Source: Neoceratodus forsteri (lineage: Eukaryota > Chordata > Ceratodontiformes > Ceratodontidae). Taken from it: 64,000 nt of DNA. The notes beneath the pieces are model-generated. The model searched no databases and was not told the DNA's origin. It worked only from the letters and a program-made list of their open reading frames with translations. This document shows positions 47,167 through 58,329 of this stretch, in pieces. The first letter of the stretch is position 1. Each line of letters starts with the position of its first letter. The DNA lies in the NCBI GenBank assembly GCA_016271365.2, contig JADMNL010000028.1:96317501-96381500 (forward strand). Reading direction: 5' to 3'. The translations under genes and the position numbers were made by a program.

Positions 47167-48174
47167 TTAGTGGAAAATAAGTCTATCATTTAAACCAGAG
47201 GGCTGCTGGGAGTCAAGGCGGATGATCAGCTTGGCTTCCATGTTATTTCTATGGTCAGGATCCCAGAAGCCCTGCTGAAGGACACAAACAGAAAGCTCAT
47301 TGGCACTGTGGTCCCTAGAGATAAAGTGGGATACAATGGGTTTAGCAGTATCCCCACTCCTGACTGCTCTGTAATGTTCCCTGAAATGGTCAGCAAGGTG
47401 TCTACCAGTCTCTCCAATGTAAATAGCTGTACACTTCCTGCAAAGAATACAATACACCACATTAGCGGAGGTGCATGAGAACTCCTTGGTGATGTGAATA
47501 ACACCAGCAGGCCCCCGAATTTCAGTCACACTGGAATCAAATTTGCAGGTGTAGCAGAGAGTTCTGTTGCAAGGTTTTGTACCTGTTAGGGAGGAACTGT
47601 TAGGTGTAGGTAGGCTGCTTTTTACCAGGAGATTCCGCAGGTTGGGTGACCGGTGGTAGGAGGCAATAGATGGTTCTATAAAGGAAGCACCAATGTTGGG
47701 GTCAGTTTGAAAAATGGGAAAGTTACTGGTGATGATCCTGTGAAGAGCAGGTGTGCTCTGATGGAAAGGAAGCACTAGTGGAATTCGCCGTTGTTCTTGT
47801 GTGACAGTATCCTTCTTGCAGGGGTCAAGGTTGCGGGGCATGTTACTGACCTGGGAGAGTGCTCTGTCCACTGTGCTTTTAGGGTATCCCCTGTTGATAA
47901 AAAAACTATGCATTATTTGGGTCTGCTCAGAAAAATCATCCTCTTCACTGCATAACCTGCAAAGTCTAAAAAACCATGAATAAGGCAGGCCATTCTTGAC
48001 ATGTTTAGGATGGAAGGAGCTGTGGCAAGGGTGTAGGCAGGCATACTCACTGTACACATTTGAGTGCAGTTTTGTTGAGTGCCTGTCACAAACCATATGC
48101 CTTTCTGTTAACATTTTCATTCTAATCTGTAGTATTTGGGTTAGTTTAGACCACTGAGGAGTATCTCTGTTCAA
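47167..48174 (-). CDS. Penelope-like polyprotein, C-terminal part with GIY-YIG endonuclease
   Basis: An uninterrupted 335-codon frame. Residues 1-130 hold the PLE thumb-like region with YACLHPCHSSFHPKHVKNGLPYSW-type text (boxes HPKH and PYS) and the LC.RLCS box. The middle is a linker with CNRTLCYTCKF, a cysteine pair. From about residue 235 comes VVYCILCRKC..IYIGETGR, the GIY-YIG nuclease core with the variant Y-I-L and YIG, followed by R..DHFREHYR. The family copies itself by reverse transcription and uses this nuclease to nick DNA. The frame starts at an internal methionine because stops precede it, so it is the surviving end of a longer protein, not a complete gene. The intact frame suggests a relatively recent copy. 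Confidence 0.88.
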   Translation of the reverse strand: MNRDTPQWSKLTQILQIRMKMLTERHMVCDRHSTKLHSNVYSEYACLHPCHSSFHPKHVKNGLPYSWFFRLCRLCSEEDDFSEQTQIMHSFFINRGYPKSTVDRALSQVSNMPRNLDPCKKDTVTQEQRRIPLVLPFHQSTPALHRIITSNFPIFQTDPNIGASFIEPSIASYHRSPNLRNLLVKSSLPTPNSSSLTGTKPCNRTLCYTCKFDSSVTEIRGPAGVIHITKEFSCTSANVVYCILCRKCTAIYIGETGRHLADHFREHYRAVRSGDTAKPIVSHFISRDHSANELSVCVLQQGFWDPDHRNNMEAKLIIRLDSQQPSGLNDRLIFH

Positions 48175-48543
48175 ACTTCTGTTGTTTAGGAGACAGATAC
48201 ATGTATAACCTCTTTAGAGATTAGAAGAATCATCTGACTTGTTTGGAAGGGGGTACCATTTGGAGAGGATGTGTACATTTTTTAATTGGGGGTGCAATTA
48301 TTGGAGACTGTGTACAAAATGGAAATTTCTGGCTACACCCCTGAGCTGAAGAGGAGGAAACCGTGAGAGTCAGTGGGTTTGTAATAAACTGATGTCTTTA
48401 GACCAGTGTTCTGTACTGACAATTGGATATCCAGAAAAGGCAGTGTAGAGGAGGATACTTCAACAGTGTATTGAAGGGAAGGATGGGCCATGGTAAACTT
48501 CATAAAACGTGTCTGGTAGAGCTGTATGGAATTTTCAAATTCT

Positions 48544-49707
48544 TTTTTTAAATTTTAAATACTTTATTAAATTTTCAAATTACAAAAACAGAAGCAACCA
48601 TAGCGGTATCGACGGCTGGAAGACTAACAACAATGCATACAACAACAAAAACATTAACAACTGCCCCCCTCCCCCATCCCTCCTGGCAGCAGAGTGGCAT
48701 CTATTCAAAAACCAAGGAACAAATACAGGTACTGCTTGATAACAGAACCAACAACCTTAGTGGAGATTAGGTAAAAAGAGTGTGCAGCTTACCCCAAGTT
48801 TTGTCCAACAGCGGTAGTCAATTATGCAAACCTGCAAGCAGTCGCTCAGTTCTAAGACTGGCAAGAAATTCCTGCAACTACTCATGATAAGCTAGGCTCA
48901 CTGAATCACGCCAGTGATGCAGGACCATTTATTTGACTGATGAAGAGATTAGGAAAAAGGAAAGCCTTGGTATACAGACAGGCATATGACTTGGAGACTG
49001 AATAGGGCAACCTGGCCAGTTCCGTGATTGATTGCAGGAACCCACTCTCATCAAGATAATCAAACTTCACCGCAAAGTTTTGGATCACTGCATGACGAAT
49101 CTGACACGCCTTGAAGACAAAATAATTACCTATCTGGAACTTCTGCATAATGTCGAGTGAGGAAATACACATCCCATCCCTGAGCAGGTCATAAACGTTT
49201 ACTCTTGTCAGCTGAGGTAACCAACCAGGGAGGAGAGGCTTACCTCTAATTTTAAAATTAGGGTTCCTGAAAATGGGTTGTGAAATATCCTTCTTGTGCT
49301 TATATTTTATGAAGGCACATAGCTGAGCATGGACTTTGATTGAGACTGCAATCACAGTAGCCTGCAACTTGTTTGGTACGTCCCTGAGGCCTACATGAAG
49401 CAAGGAAATGGGAGACACCCCAGAAGAGGCAATCAAGTCTTGCTCTATGGCAAGCCAGACTGGTATGTACTGAGATGAGCCCTCTCCAAAAGATGGAGAT
49501 AGCCACCTCAGGTATTTACTTGCGTGACTGGCCCAGTAGTATAGCCCGAAATGAGGCAGCCCGAGCCCCCCCAAGTCTTTAGGTGTCGCCATCTTATAAT
49601 ACGCCTTTCTTGGGGGCTTACCTAACCATATAAAGTCTGAGATAACAGCATGTAACCGTTTGAACCAGGATAGGGGCAACCAGGTATTTAACAGCTTGAG
49701 CGGAGAC
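48544..49707 (-). mobile_element. L1/Tx1-type LINE 3' end, with 13-bp TSD
   Basis: ATTTTCAAATTCT flanks it at 48531-48543 and 49708-49720. On the minus strand it starts inside ORF2 (5' truncated) and ends in ACTTTATT-complement and A-rich sequence, as expected after target-primed reverse transcription. It was inserted into the hAT-type element, so it is younger than that element. Confidence 0.93.
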
Positions 49708-49715
49708 ATTTTCAA
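48906..49715 (-). pseudogene. L1/Tx1-type ORF2 C-terminal fragment
   Basis: A 269-codon open frame: NTWLPLSWFKRL, DFIWLGKPPRKAYYKM, then PKDLGGLGLPHFGLYYWASH, the same FIW..PR and GG..LP...YY.A boxes that flank copy C. It continues to a SLDIMQKFQIGNYFVF-like region. The reading is uninterrupted, which points to a young insertion, but its first codons fall in flanking DNA and the N-terminal two thirds are absent, so it cannot act alone. Confidence 0.88.
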
Positions 49716-50069
49716 ATTCTGCTTCCACTGGAATTCCGTGGAATTTCAGAAATCCCGCCTCCTTCAGCAGAATTCTGTCAAAACAGAATTCTAAAATTCC
49801 AGAAGTGGAATTTCTGCAGATTAGTAATCTGCGTTCACATAAACCTTTCACGTAAACTGCGGATTCATATTTTGTAAACCACGTGGAATAATATTCCACG
49901 GACTACATAATCAGTGGGATACTATTCTGCAGTTTACATAGAAGTACTTTTTGGAATTTTGCAGATTTAAAAAAGTAATTCTAAAAAGCATTTTTAAAGT
50001 GGAATTACCATTCTGCGCATATTCCACTGGCAGAATTCCATATTCCGCACAGCTGTAGTGTCTGGCAAA

Positions 50070-50345
50070 GTTTGAGAGGGGAGATGTCGGTTATAAAGTG
50101 ATACCAAATGGGCAATTAAATAATTTAAGAATTATTTATAGAAATCTATAGGGAGACCATCTGGGCCATGCTAGGGGGTAGAATAGAGATTACCCAACTG
50201 ATTTCTTTATGGTTAAAGTGTTATTTGAGATTGCTGATCTGCCAAATATCTAATTTGGGGAATTTAATGTTTTTAAGAAAGTCCATGATGACTGTGTGGT
50301 GATTGTTTTGTTTAGGGGTGCTTGCTTGCAATCTACCAAAGGGAA
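50070..50345 (-). pseudogene. L1/Tx1-type reverse transcriptase finger fragment
   Basis: The minus strand reads HGPDGLPIDFYK and then L.YLIAHLVSLYN, the box that opens the L1/Tx1 reverse transcriptase. Only about 90 residues are recognisable. It is on the same strand as the L1/Tx1 pieces at 45.5 and 48.5 kb but too far upstream in the protein to be one simple copy with them. Confidence 0.75.
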
Positions 50346-51242
50346 TCAGATTCATCTGATTCTGATCCAACTTTTGGATTTTGGATGCTTGGAACTGAAC
50401 GTCTGAAAATCCTAAAACCTAAACTTAATCATACAACCTAGTTTTACATAGAAATATAGGATTTAGGATTTCAAATTCCAAGCTCATTGACACTGATTGA
50501 CAGCTGAGTGAGCTGTCATTCAATGAACGCATATAAGCTCACTGCGATCTCTATCAGTGGCCAGCTGTGGTGGAAAGAGGAGGGCTGTGCTGGTTGCCAG
50601 CTTGAGTTCAAGATGGGGGGAGCAGGGGTGGTGGGATACTACCTGCCGGAGGTGGTGGGTGCACTAGACCAACAGGCAATAGATGTGATCACTAGGGAAT
50701 ATCTTTCTGTATATTGGCCAGAGATTGGCGACTGGGGGGCCACTAGACCACCAGGGAATATCTTTCTGTATATCAGGCCAGCGATTGGCGGGGGCTGCTG
50801 CAGTACCTCCACCAACCACTAGAGTTGTGTGAGTTTAAGGCAAGGTCTTGGTTGGCAGTATTTGCTCTGTGCAAGGCAGTCTGAAAAAGGTCCTTGCGTG
50901 GAGCAAATGCTCTGTGAATCAGACAATGCCGATATTCACGTCCCCTCCCCCTAATTTGCATTGTGGCCCCCACTACACTTTGCCCCAGTAGAAACCTACA
51001 GCAGACTGTGCACGCAAACTGGGCTTTTGTGGATACCAAGTCGGCACTGTACAAAACTGGGTTTGCACTGGGGCAAAGTTTTGTGAGTCTGGCCCCTGCA
51101 GTTTTAACTACAGTATGTCACAGTTTGTGCACAGAACTCTAAGCCTGGTTCAGATAGGACAATAGCTCATATGGTGTATAGTGGAATGCAGTTGTGTATG
51201 GAAATCCATACACCGCAAAAAGTCCTTCTGCTGCAGTTGTGA

Positions 51243-51288
51243 GTCCTCACTAATGCAGAACGACTTTTTGTTCTGCATTAGTGAGGAC
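51243..51288. repeat. Perfect 19-bp hairpin
   Basis: Arms GTCCTCACTAATGCAGAAC and its exact complement with an 8-base loop. The longer surroundings, including TGTATGG-type ends near 51.2 and 51.6 kb, are also partly inverted. Confidence 0.95.
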
Positions 51289-52024
51289 TTCATAATACAA
51301 GGGACTCCAGCAGACATTGTGATTCATCTCTTGCTGTGTAAGAGTGGTGTGCCTGTGTGCTGGACAGCAGCAGTTGTTAACCAAGGGTGGTCAGCAGAGC
51401 TGATGTAAAATATGGAAAAGTAAGTGTTTTATTTTTTATTTTGCAGTCACCATACACTATATAGAACAGTGTATGATTCCCCATACACGACTCGGCTATT
51501 CTTTCACCTCATCGATACTGTGCCAACTTGGGGACCTCTTGAGCTTCGCTGTCAAGGTCATCAGTCAGCATTGTAGCCACTCGATGGAAGAATAGCCTTG
51601 TAGTGTATGGTTACCCATACACTATCCTATGGCCAGGATATTCAAAGGGATTGCGCCTGGCACAACAGGGTTGCACCATGCGCAACCCCCCGATGCGCCC
51701 CGGCATGATATTCAAGGGGGCAGGTCAACCCCTGATGTGCTGGGGCGCATTGGTAATGTATGAGGCACAGATGCAGGGGGCATGCCTATGCAGATGCGGG
51801 ACATTCCGATATTCAGCCAGGGATGTGCGGCGCATATGCTGGCACAATCTCTACATGCGCCGCACACTGGTGCTCAAAGTTGAGCCGAAAAAAACAGGCT
51901 CAAACGCTGGCCACCCATAGGCAGGTGGCTGTATTGCAAGGTGCAATACAACAGCTGCCAGCCATGAGTGGCCACCTGCCCAGCAGGAACACCGTCCACA
52001 AGCACCTTGACCCTCCCTAGTAGT

Positions 52025-52235
52025 CTGGTGGCCCCCCCCCGTACGCCCAATTGCGGGCATCTGTAAATGTTAAAGAATTACCTGGTGGGCTAGTGGTACC
52101 CTCTGTACGCCCGATTGCGGGCTGTTATAATAAGAAAGAGTTACCTGGTGGGGCTAGCGATACCCCCCATATGCCCGATCACGGGCTGTTGTAAAAGAAA
52201 AGAGTTACCTGATGGTCCAGTGGTACCCCCCTCCC
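52025..52235. repeat. Tandem ~62-bp repeat, about 3.4 units
   Basis: Units share GTACGCCCGATTGCGGGC, then TAA...AAGAGTTACCTGGTGGGCTAG. Each unit carries the small palindrome GCCCGATTGCGGGC. Confidence 0.85.
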
Positions 52236-52394
52236 CACTCACCCACAGAGGTCCCCCAGCCACCCAGCACCCCCCATCATCGGTGGATGGCAGCACCCTG
52301 CCCGCATACCGCCCGGCCGCCCACCGAATGATGGCCACCTGCCGAATGACAGCATACAGTATGATCTGTACGCCTATTGGTCCACAGTCCTCAG

Positions 52395-52474
52395 ACCATA
52401 CTGTACTACACAGGACAAAATATGGGAAAGAACACGTTCATTCACACATCTGGTCCTGTGTAGTACAGTATGGT
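52395..52474. repeat. 22-bp perfect inverted repeat with 36-base spacer
   Basis: ACCATACTGTACTACACAGGA(C) at 52395-52416 pairs exactly with 52453-52474. Confidence 0.95.
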
Positions 52475-52515
52475 CCCCCCTCCTGCCCGTATCCCCGTAA
52501 TCATATAACAAATGG

Positions 52516-53149
52516 CAGTCAGCCCTCTTAGGCTATTGGAACCCCCACCCTGCCCGATCACACTGACAAGCTGATACCAAAAGTATCCTGGTGGTCCCCC
52601 ACCCACCCAGGTACCCCACCCACCATGCTCCCCGTCCCAGCATGTGCCAAATGTTGGTGGGCAGCTCAACCCACCTGCACACCACCACGGCTGCTGGCCA
52701 ACAGCTGTCTGTGAATGGCAGCACACTGTACTATTATAAGCCCATTTGGTGGGCCGTGTGAGCCAATGGACTTGCAGTGAGTACTGTAGGCTGTCATTCA
52801 CAACTTTGTGAATGACCTGTGTCATTTACAAAGTTGTGAATAACAGCTTACAGTACTCACTGCAAGCTCATTGGTTGACACATTCAACCAATGGGCTTAC
52901 AGTAGTACAGTAAGCTGTCATTCACAGACAGCTCTGTCGGCGGACAGCCATGGTGGTATACGGGTGGGTTGAGCTGCCCGCTGACAGTCGGCACTTGTTG
53001 GGATGGGGGAGCGGGATGGAGTGGGGTGGGGGTACCTGAGTCGGTGGAGGGGTCCACTAGACCACCAGGAATACTTTTTGTGTCAGCTTGTCAGTGTGAT
53101 CAAGTCGGGGCAGGGTGGGGGGTTCCAATAGCCTACCACGGCTGACTGA
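52516..53149. repeat. Large imperfect palindrome, arms ~300-330 bp
   Basis: Centred on CTGT at 52817-52820. Inner arms are nearly identical (ATTCACAACTTTGTGAATGAC against GTCATTTACAAAGTTGTGAAT, one base longer than shown). Outer landmarks pair as GGGCAGCTCAACCCACC with GGGTGGGTTGAGCTGCCC, and CACTGACAAGCTGA with TCAGCTTGTCAGTGTG. The outermost pair is CAGTCAGCC with GGCTGACTG. Confidence 0.9.
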
Positions 53150-53700
53150 TGTTTATTCGTAGGTTCATGGGTACTTACGCGCTAAGGAGGCAGGCATGCC
53201 TTTTATACACTCACCACCAAATTATTGGTGGAAAAATAATTTTTTATTTCTGGTGAACACATCCAAACTGTTTTTAAAAGTGTCAAATGTTTTACTCTTG
53301 ATGACACTTTTTCCAAGGTTATGCTATGCTGTCACAAATCTTTGGGTAAACTAGTGATTTCTTTTGTTCATTTTGTTTTTGGTTCCCATTAGTTTTTGTT
53401 GTGTGATCTAGTGTTTGCTTTTGATGAGTTATTAATTAAACCAATGGTTACAAACGTTGATTCATCATTACAGGGATATGGGCAGGGAGGGGGGAAGACA
53501 TGACTTCCAGGGATGCCTGGTGCTATATTTGACAGTGCAGGGGGATCACGAGGACGGGTGGGGGTACCACTGGACTACCAGAGCTTCTTGGTGTGCTGTG
53601 CTTCATTTATGGGGATACGATTGAGGGGGAACACGGCTGGACTGCCAGGGTAGGCAGGTTGCCGTGCAGCTGTCTGCACACGGCAGCCTGCCTGTAAGTG

Positions 53701-54545
53701 ATCACTCACTCACATCTACTGTTCTTAAACTTATCTTTTGAGGCGATCTTTGGACTTGCTCTGGAATGCACCTCCAGATGAGTTAATGAATGAGCTCGCC
53801 ATATGCATGGGCCCTGCACAGCCCCCACTCAGATCGCCATACCATTATGGGTGGTGTGTGATGGTGCATCTAAGTATGTGCCAGTGCATCACTGCCCTTA
53901 TAGAATCATGAATGTTAAGAAGTCCGGATGCGCTGAGTGCATCCCCTTTTGTGAATCCCACCCATATACTTTTAAAGCATTTGGGAAAAGTAGTTTCTGT
54001 TGTTCTTTTTCTATTTTTTAAGTTGTTCATTTTTTCCTGTCTTAGTACCAGTAGTGTATGTCATTATAATTCTGCGTAAACAGGCTTTAAAGACATCACA
54101 TACTACTCTGGATAAAAAACCTCTGAGCCGGCATTAGTTGAAAAATAGATTTTCATTCCATTTTTAATTTTATTGGTAAACTCTCAGTCTCAAAGTGGTA
54201 ATGGGTTTAGCCACCAGTTAGAGAAGTTTTTCTGTCCAGCATCCCTGGACAATGACTTTATAACAGGAGAGTGGTCTGTAATGATGATGCCTGGGTAGTT
54301 TATGTCTCAAAGATGGTGACTTATTAATGATTTAGACGTTAAGAAAAAATCTGTTTGGGAGTGTTATTGGTGGTAGGGGAAAATTGAGAGTATAGTCTAG
54401 TAGTCATGTCTGCAGATCCCAGGGAGCCATGAGGTCTAAACTGACCATGAAATCTTTTAACTATTCTGGCTGCTGACTGGGGAAGAGTAACCACAGAGGT
54501 CGATCTATCCAGGTTGCGATCTTTTGTTTATTTTAGTCTTTGGTA
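53701..54545. other. Unclassified stretch
   Basis: No recognisable domain, RNA gene or repeat end; open frames up to 72 codons only. Confidence 0.4.
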
Positions 54546-54549
54546 ACTG

Positions 54550-54742
54550 GTTAAGGCCCACTAGGCACAAGTGCCTGTTTTCAGGGGTGATCTGGGAGCA
54601 CTGGGTGGTTAAGTGACTTGCTTAGAGTTACACAATATGCAAGTGGAGATTGTGAGAATCAAACCCAGGTATGGTCTGCTGGATGCACCAAGCTTGTTTA
54701 CAGCTCATTACTCTAACCTCTAGGCTATACTGCCAGCCTGAA
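54550..54742 (-). mobile_element. tRNA-derived SINE, same family as 4.2 kb
   Basis: Minus strand: GGCAGTATAGCCTAGAGGTTAGAG (A-box side), GGGTTTGATTCTCAC (B box), ACTCTAAGCAAGTCACTTAACC (body). In place of the TGAGC..GCTCA hairpin it has the fully paired AGGCAC-AA-GTGCCT (54563-54576), followed by a GGGCCTT-like end. Confidence 0.85.
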
Positions 54743-55330
54743 ATTCTCTTCTTAAGCGAGATGTTTTTAGACCACCAAGCCATACTAGCACTGATTTTAC
54801 AAGGTTTAAATCCCCCCCCCAAAAAAATAATGTAAGGGGAGGTGCAGCTTGATAAATATAGAATGAAAATAATGAAAATGGCAGGATTATTTTTACTACT
54901 GGTGTACATATTGGCTGTAGTAAATTTCTGACCCAAATCTGTACATTATACAATAATAAATCTACCAGGAAGATCTCAGATAATTTTGGTAAATGTTACA
55001 GACTGGAGGGATGTCATTCTTTTCTATAGAGCTTTTTCTCTTCTGAGAGTTGTCCGTCAGCACCTCTCCCAGTTCCGTCACTAGTATTTTCACAGACTTA
55101 CAGGCTACCTATCACTTACCCGGGACCACAACATAGTGGGTGGCCAGCGTGTCAGTCATATGAGAGCCTGCAGGGTGCCGACTTGGCTGCCGGCATTTTC
55201 CTCCTTCCCGCCTGGTTCTCTCCCTGGGGTGCCAGCATGCAATGATGTGGTCATTCTAGCGTGCATTGGTTGGCAAGTATGTGTGACAGGCATCCAGCAG
55301 CGACCCCTTCCCTTCTGGTTCTTCTGATGG
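54743..55330. other. Unclassified stretch
   Basis: A short poly-C/poly-A run near 54815; no gene or named repeat seen. Confidence 0.35.
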
Positions 55331-55342
55331 TGGTTCCATGTC

Positions 55343-55376
55343 ATAATAGTGATCGCAAAATAGCGATCACTATTAT
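55343..55376. repeat. 14-bp perfect hairpin
   Basis: ATAATAGTGATCGC and its complement around AAAATA. The surrounding 55.3-55.9 kb carries more GCGAT- and GATCGCTACC-type short inverted repeats, as in a foldback-type element. Confidence 0.92.
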
Positions 55377-55919
55377 GGCGAGTGTGTTATCGCTGAAAAG
55401 CAAATCAGTGATATACACTTGCCGGCAATCCGACATCCAGCAAAATAAAAAGTGTTTTTTTGGGGGGGCTGAACCCCCTCACCCCCGCACCATCCTGAAT
55501 TAAGATTACTAACTCCAGGAGGTGCATGTCGGGGAAGGGGCACAGCCCGCATTTGTGGGAAAAATTAAGTGCCGCACCTGCAGGCAGCGGCAAAATTGTA
55601 ACCCTCCTGGCCCCCAGCCCTGAACCCCGTACCTGTTCAGCCAGAGATAGCTACCCTCACCACAATGCCACAGGGCTAGCTTGGCTGGAGCAGACACAGC
55701 AGTCCCCTATGGCCCCTTATCCTATCCCTCCCCTTCCCTTCGCTATCCTCCCCCTTCCAGTTGCTCTTCCCTACAGTTGCTTTTACTGTAGGATCGCTAC
55801 CCTTACAGGGTAGCCCTTGATGATATTGCTGAAAATGAGTCACTGTTTTTGCAGTCATTCATTTTCAGTTGCTATCATTACAGGATACCCTGACGGTTCT
55901 GCTGATCGATCTTCACCAG
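55377..55919. other. Unclassified C-rich stretch with small inverted repeats
   Basis: GCTACCCTTACAGGGTAGC (55796-55814) is a short hairpin. Nothing coding is recognised. Confidence 0.4.
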
Positions 55920-56460
55920 TAGAGATGGGCAAAGTTGGCTAAATTTGCTCCGTGAATTAATCTACAAATTTAGCACAATTTGTGAACTGTGGATCAATCT
56001 GTAAAGTGAGGACTATTGCCACGAATAGCGGTATTCCACCCACAAAGTGCAGAATTTCACCAACAAATGGTGAATTTCACCTGTGAATGGTGGAATTTTG
56101 CCATTCATGGGGGAAATGGCTACTTCATGTAATGTATTGATGCATGTAATTGTTTTAAGATTATGTACTCCTACTCCCCTTCCCCAAGGATGCTCCGTGA
56201 GATGAGCAATTTTACAGTATATTGTTCAGTATGCCTTTCCTGGTGAAACTTTTCAATAAATAAATAAATAAATTCTGCTGTTTGCAGGTGAAATTCTGCA
56301 CTCTGAGGGCAGAATTCCACCATTCACATGGAAAACTTCGTGATTTTGGGTGACGTTGAAGTTGCTGAGGGTAGTAAAAACTTTGCCAAACTCCATGAAT
56401 GCAAATCTCAGCCACTTCACAGCAACTTCTCCAGCGAATTCAAACTTTGGCATATCTCTA
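55920..56460. mobile_element. hAT-type non-autonomous element with a LINE tail inside
   Basis: Ends TAGAGATGGGCAAAGTT and, reversed, TAGAGATATGCCAAAGTT. The flanks TTCACCAG and TCCACCAG match at 7 of 8 positions, an 8-bp target duplication with one change. The inside is repeated GGTGAATTTCACC and GGTGGAATT text. A segment ending (AATAAATA)n near 56270 looks like a short LINE tail inserted within it. Confidence 0.8.
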
Positions 56461-58329
56461 TCCACCAGTTGGCAGTCTTGCAGTGTGAGCAGCATCCCCT
56501 GTCTCTGAGGAAGAAGAGCAGTCTTTGGGACTCTCAATCCTCTCACCCTGGCCAGCACCTGACTGACTGCGCTTATTGTCAAATGCAGGCCACTAGTGTG
56601 GCAAGCAGTAGCACTACACTGTGCTACTGAGCTGGCTTTTGGGGGATTGTTTTCTTTTAAAGAAACTTGAAACCCCTCTGAAGTTCTGCTGATAGGGAGA
56701 ATGAACTCATGATCCCCGTTGCCTGCCCAGTCTTCCAATGAGTCTATAAAACGGGTTTCTTGTAGGAGCAGTGGCGGAGCTGGGGAGGTTGAGGGGGTGG
56801 TCACCCCTCCTGGCTGTCCCAGTGTGAGTAGTAGCACCCCGCCACCATCTTTATTCACAGTTTAGTGCCCATTGTGGAGCCTGTGATTGACTGAATGGTC
56901 CCTCCCCCAGCTCCCAGATGCTCCCAAACCTGGCTCCGCCACTGTGTAGGAGTAAACCATTGAACCCATTATTATCCACAGTGTTTATGGTTTTTAAACC
57001 TTTGTGCAGTCTCCAAGTTCATTTACATTCCATGAGAGGATTCTTACATTATTCCTTAGCCATCTTAACTAAACAAACATTGATCTGCCACCCTATAGTA
57101 CACATAAAAGCACATTGTTCCTTTTTTTCCGCAGAAAGGCAAAGTGTGAGAACCCAAGAAGAAAAAGGGGAGAGAGGGAATTTTTTGAAGTTAGTAATGA
57201 ACCTAAGTTACAGAATTACAGCTGTTATCCTCAGATGTTACCCTATTGCTAGGTACTGTGGAGTCAGAAAGCACATTCCAAGGTTGAGTGCCAGCACTGC
57301 CCCATCCCACAGAAGTATAACATCAAGAATGATAAAGAGAACAAAAAGAAAAGAAACAAGCCCCGAATCCCCCACTCTCCCTGCCCTTCAATAACCATGC
57401 AACCCACCTGCACCATTTATACCCCAACAAACCCATAACACTCCAGAGAGCACTGGTCTCCCCAAACCCCTTCCCACAACACATCAACAAAGATGACCTG
57501 GATGGCAACTGTGAGCTGACCTCCGTGTTGGAGAGTGACCTCTTCACAGCTGAACCTGTGAACGAAAGAGAAAGGTAATTTCTTTTCAGCATGTCGACTT
57601 TACTGTGCCTAGGCAATGCAGCATTTAACATCCTTTATTAATATTTATTTTGTTTTAATTTTTAATAAGCTAAGGTGCATTAAAAAGAAATAGTGAGTGA
57701 TGGCAAAGGCTCAAATGAGGGTTCTAATTACCTGATGTAGTGCAGTATATCTTTTAACTCCCTGGGTGAGCACATTAAGTTAGCCTTTACAAGTCGATAA
57801 TAATGTGAGCTTAGTACCTAGTTGTATTTAATGACTGTATGGGAAGGGATTGCGACTCCCACTGAGCATGTCTCAATAAAGTCGCAATGTATAAGCCAGC
57901 ACAAATGGTCTTTGCAACCACTTACTCTTACCACTTGGCTCTTGTTTCTCAAAATAAGGTGTAAAGAGTTTAAAGTATGCTGGCACAGCCAACTTTTGTA
58001 TGTCAATGTTCTGATGATCAGATCCACCAATGTGCACTGCAAGTAACTGCATGATAGCATCGCTGCTTTTTAGGTGGTGCCCCAAAGTACCACAAAGACA
58101 GGTGCAGGACTGTATCGACATCAGCGGCACCACCTAAACTCCCTCTGCCAGCTGGCGCCACTTTGGAAACTAGGATCTACGTTTAAAGTAGGCCATTCTG
58201 AAGAGAGGCCCATTCGATTATCTACTGTGCTGCTGACCTGGGTGCAGGAATGGACTCTGGATATATATATATTTTTTTTAATTTAGTTGTTTAACCAGAA
58301 GTATCACACTAAGTTGAAAGCTTTTTTTA
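56461..58329. other. Unclassified stretch
   Basis: The longest open frame (201 codons on the minus strand, 56253-56858) begins in unclassified DNA and runs through the end of the hAT-type element, so it is not a gene. No other support for genes or named repeats. Confidence 0.4.

Larger units (their letters stand above)
46720..48508 (-). mobile_element. Penelope-like element (PLE) with GIY-YIG endonuclease, 5' truncated
   Basis: The 335-codon frame 47167-48174 covers the C-terminal part of a Penelope polyprotein and the GIY-YIG endonuclease. Upstream on the minus strand, to the hAT-type element, come KFTMAHPSLQYTVEV, LPFLDIQLSV and TSVYYKPTDSHGFL, the late reverse transcriptase boxes. The 3' UTR contains GAGGACTTAAGGTCGAAAC, a motif style seen at the 3' ends of vertebrate PLEs, and the (AT)n run. 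A few bases of PLE-like reading continue beyond 50065, across the inserted element. Confidence 0.9.
48517..50057. mobile_element. hAT-type non-autonomous element with 8-bp TSD
   Basis: The ends read TAGAGCTGTATGGAAT and, reversed, TACAGCTGTGCGGAAT. GTGTCTGG flanks both sides exactly (48509-48516 and 50058-50065). An 8-bp duplication and a TAGAGCTGTGCG-style terminus are hAT hallmarks. Without the nested LINE the element would be about 365 bp, made of repeated GAATT(C/T)TGCAGAATTTC-like text with no coding capacity. Confidence 0.92.
50480..53700. repeat. Palindrome-rich, partly tandem non-coding region
   Basis: Contains a roughly 65-bp direct repeat (CTAGACCA.CAGG..ATA, GGGAATATCTTTCTGTATAT at about 50690-50790), several hairpins, a 62-bp tandem and a large palindrome. 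The phrases CACTAGACCACCAGG, GGGGTACC and AGTGTGATCA recur in both orientations. It looks like one or more foldback-type elements. No coding domain is recognisable. Confidence 0.6.

Noticed and set aside
56253..56858. 201-codon minus-strand frame
   Set aside because: It runs through the hAT-type element and a LINE tail and has no recognisable domain.
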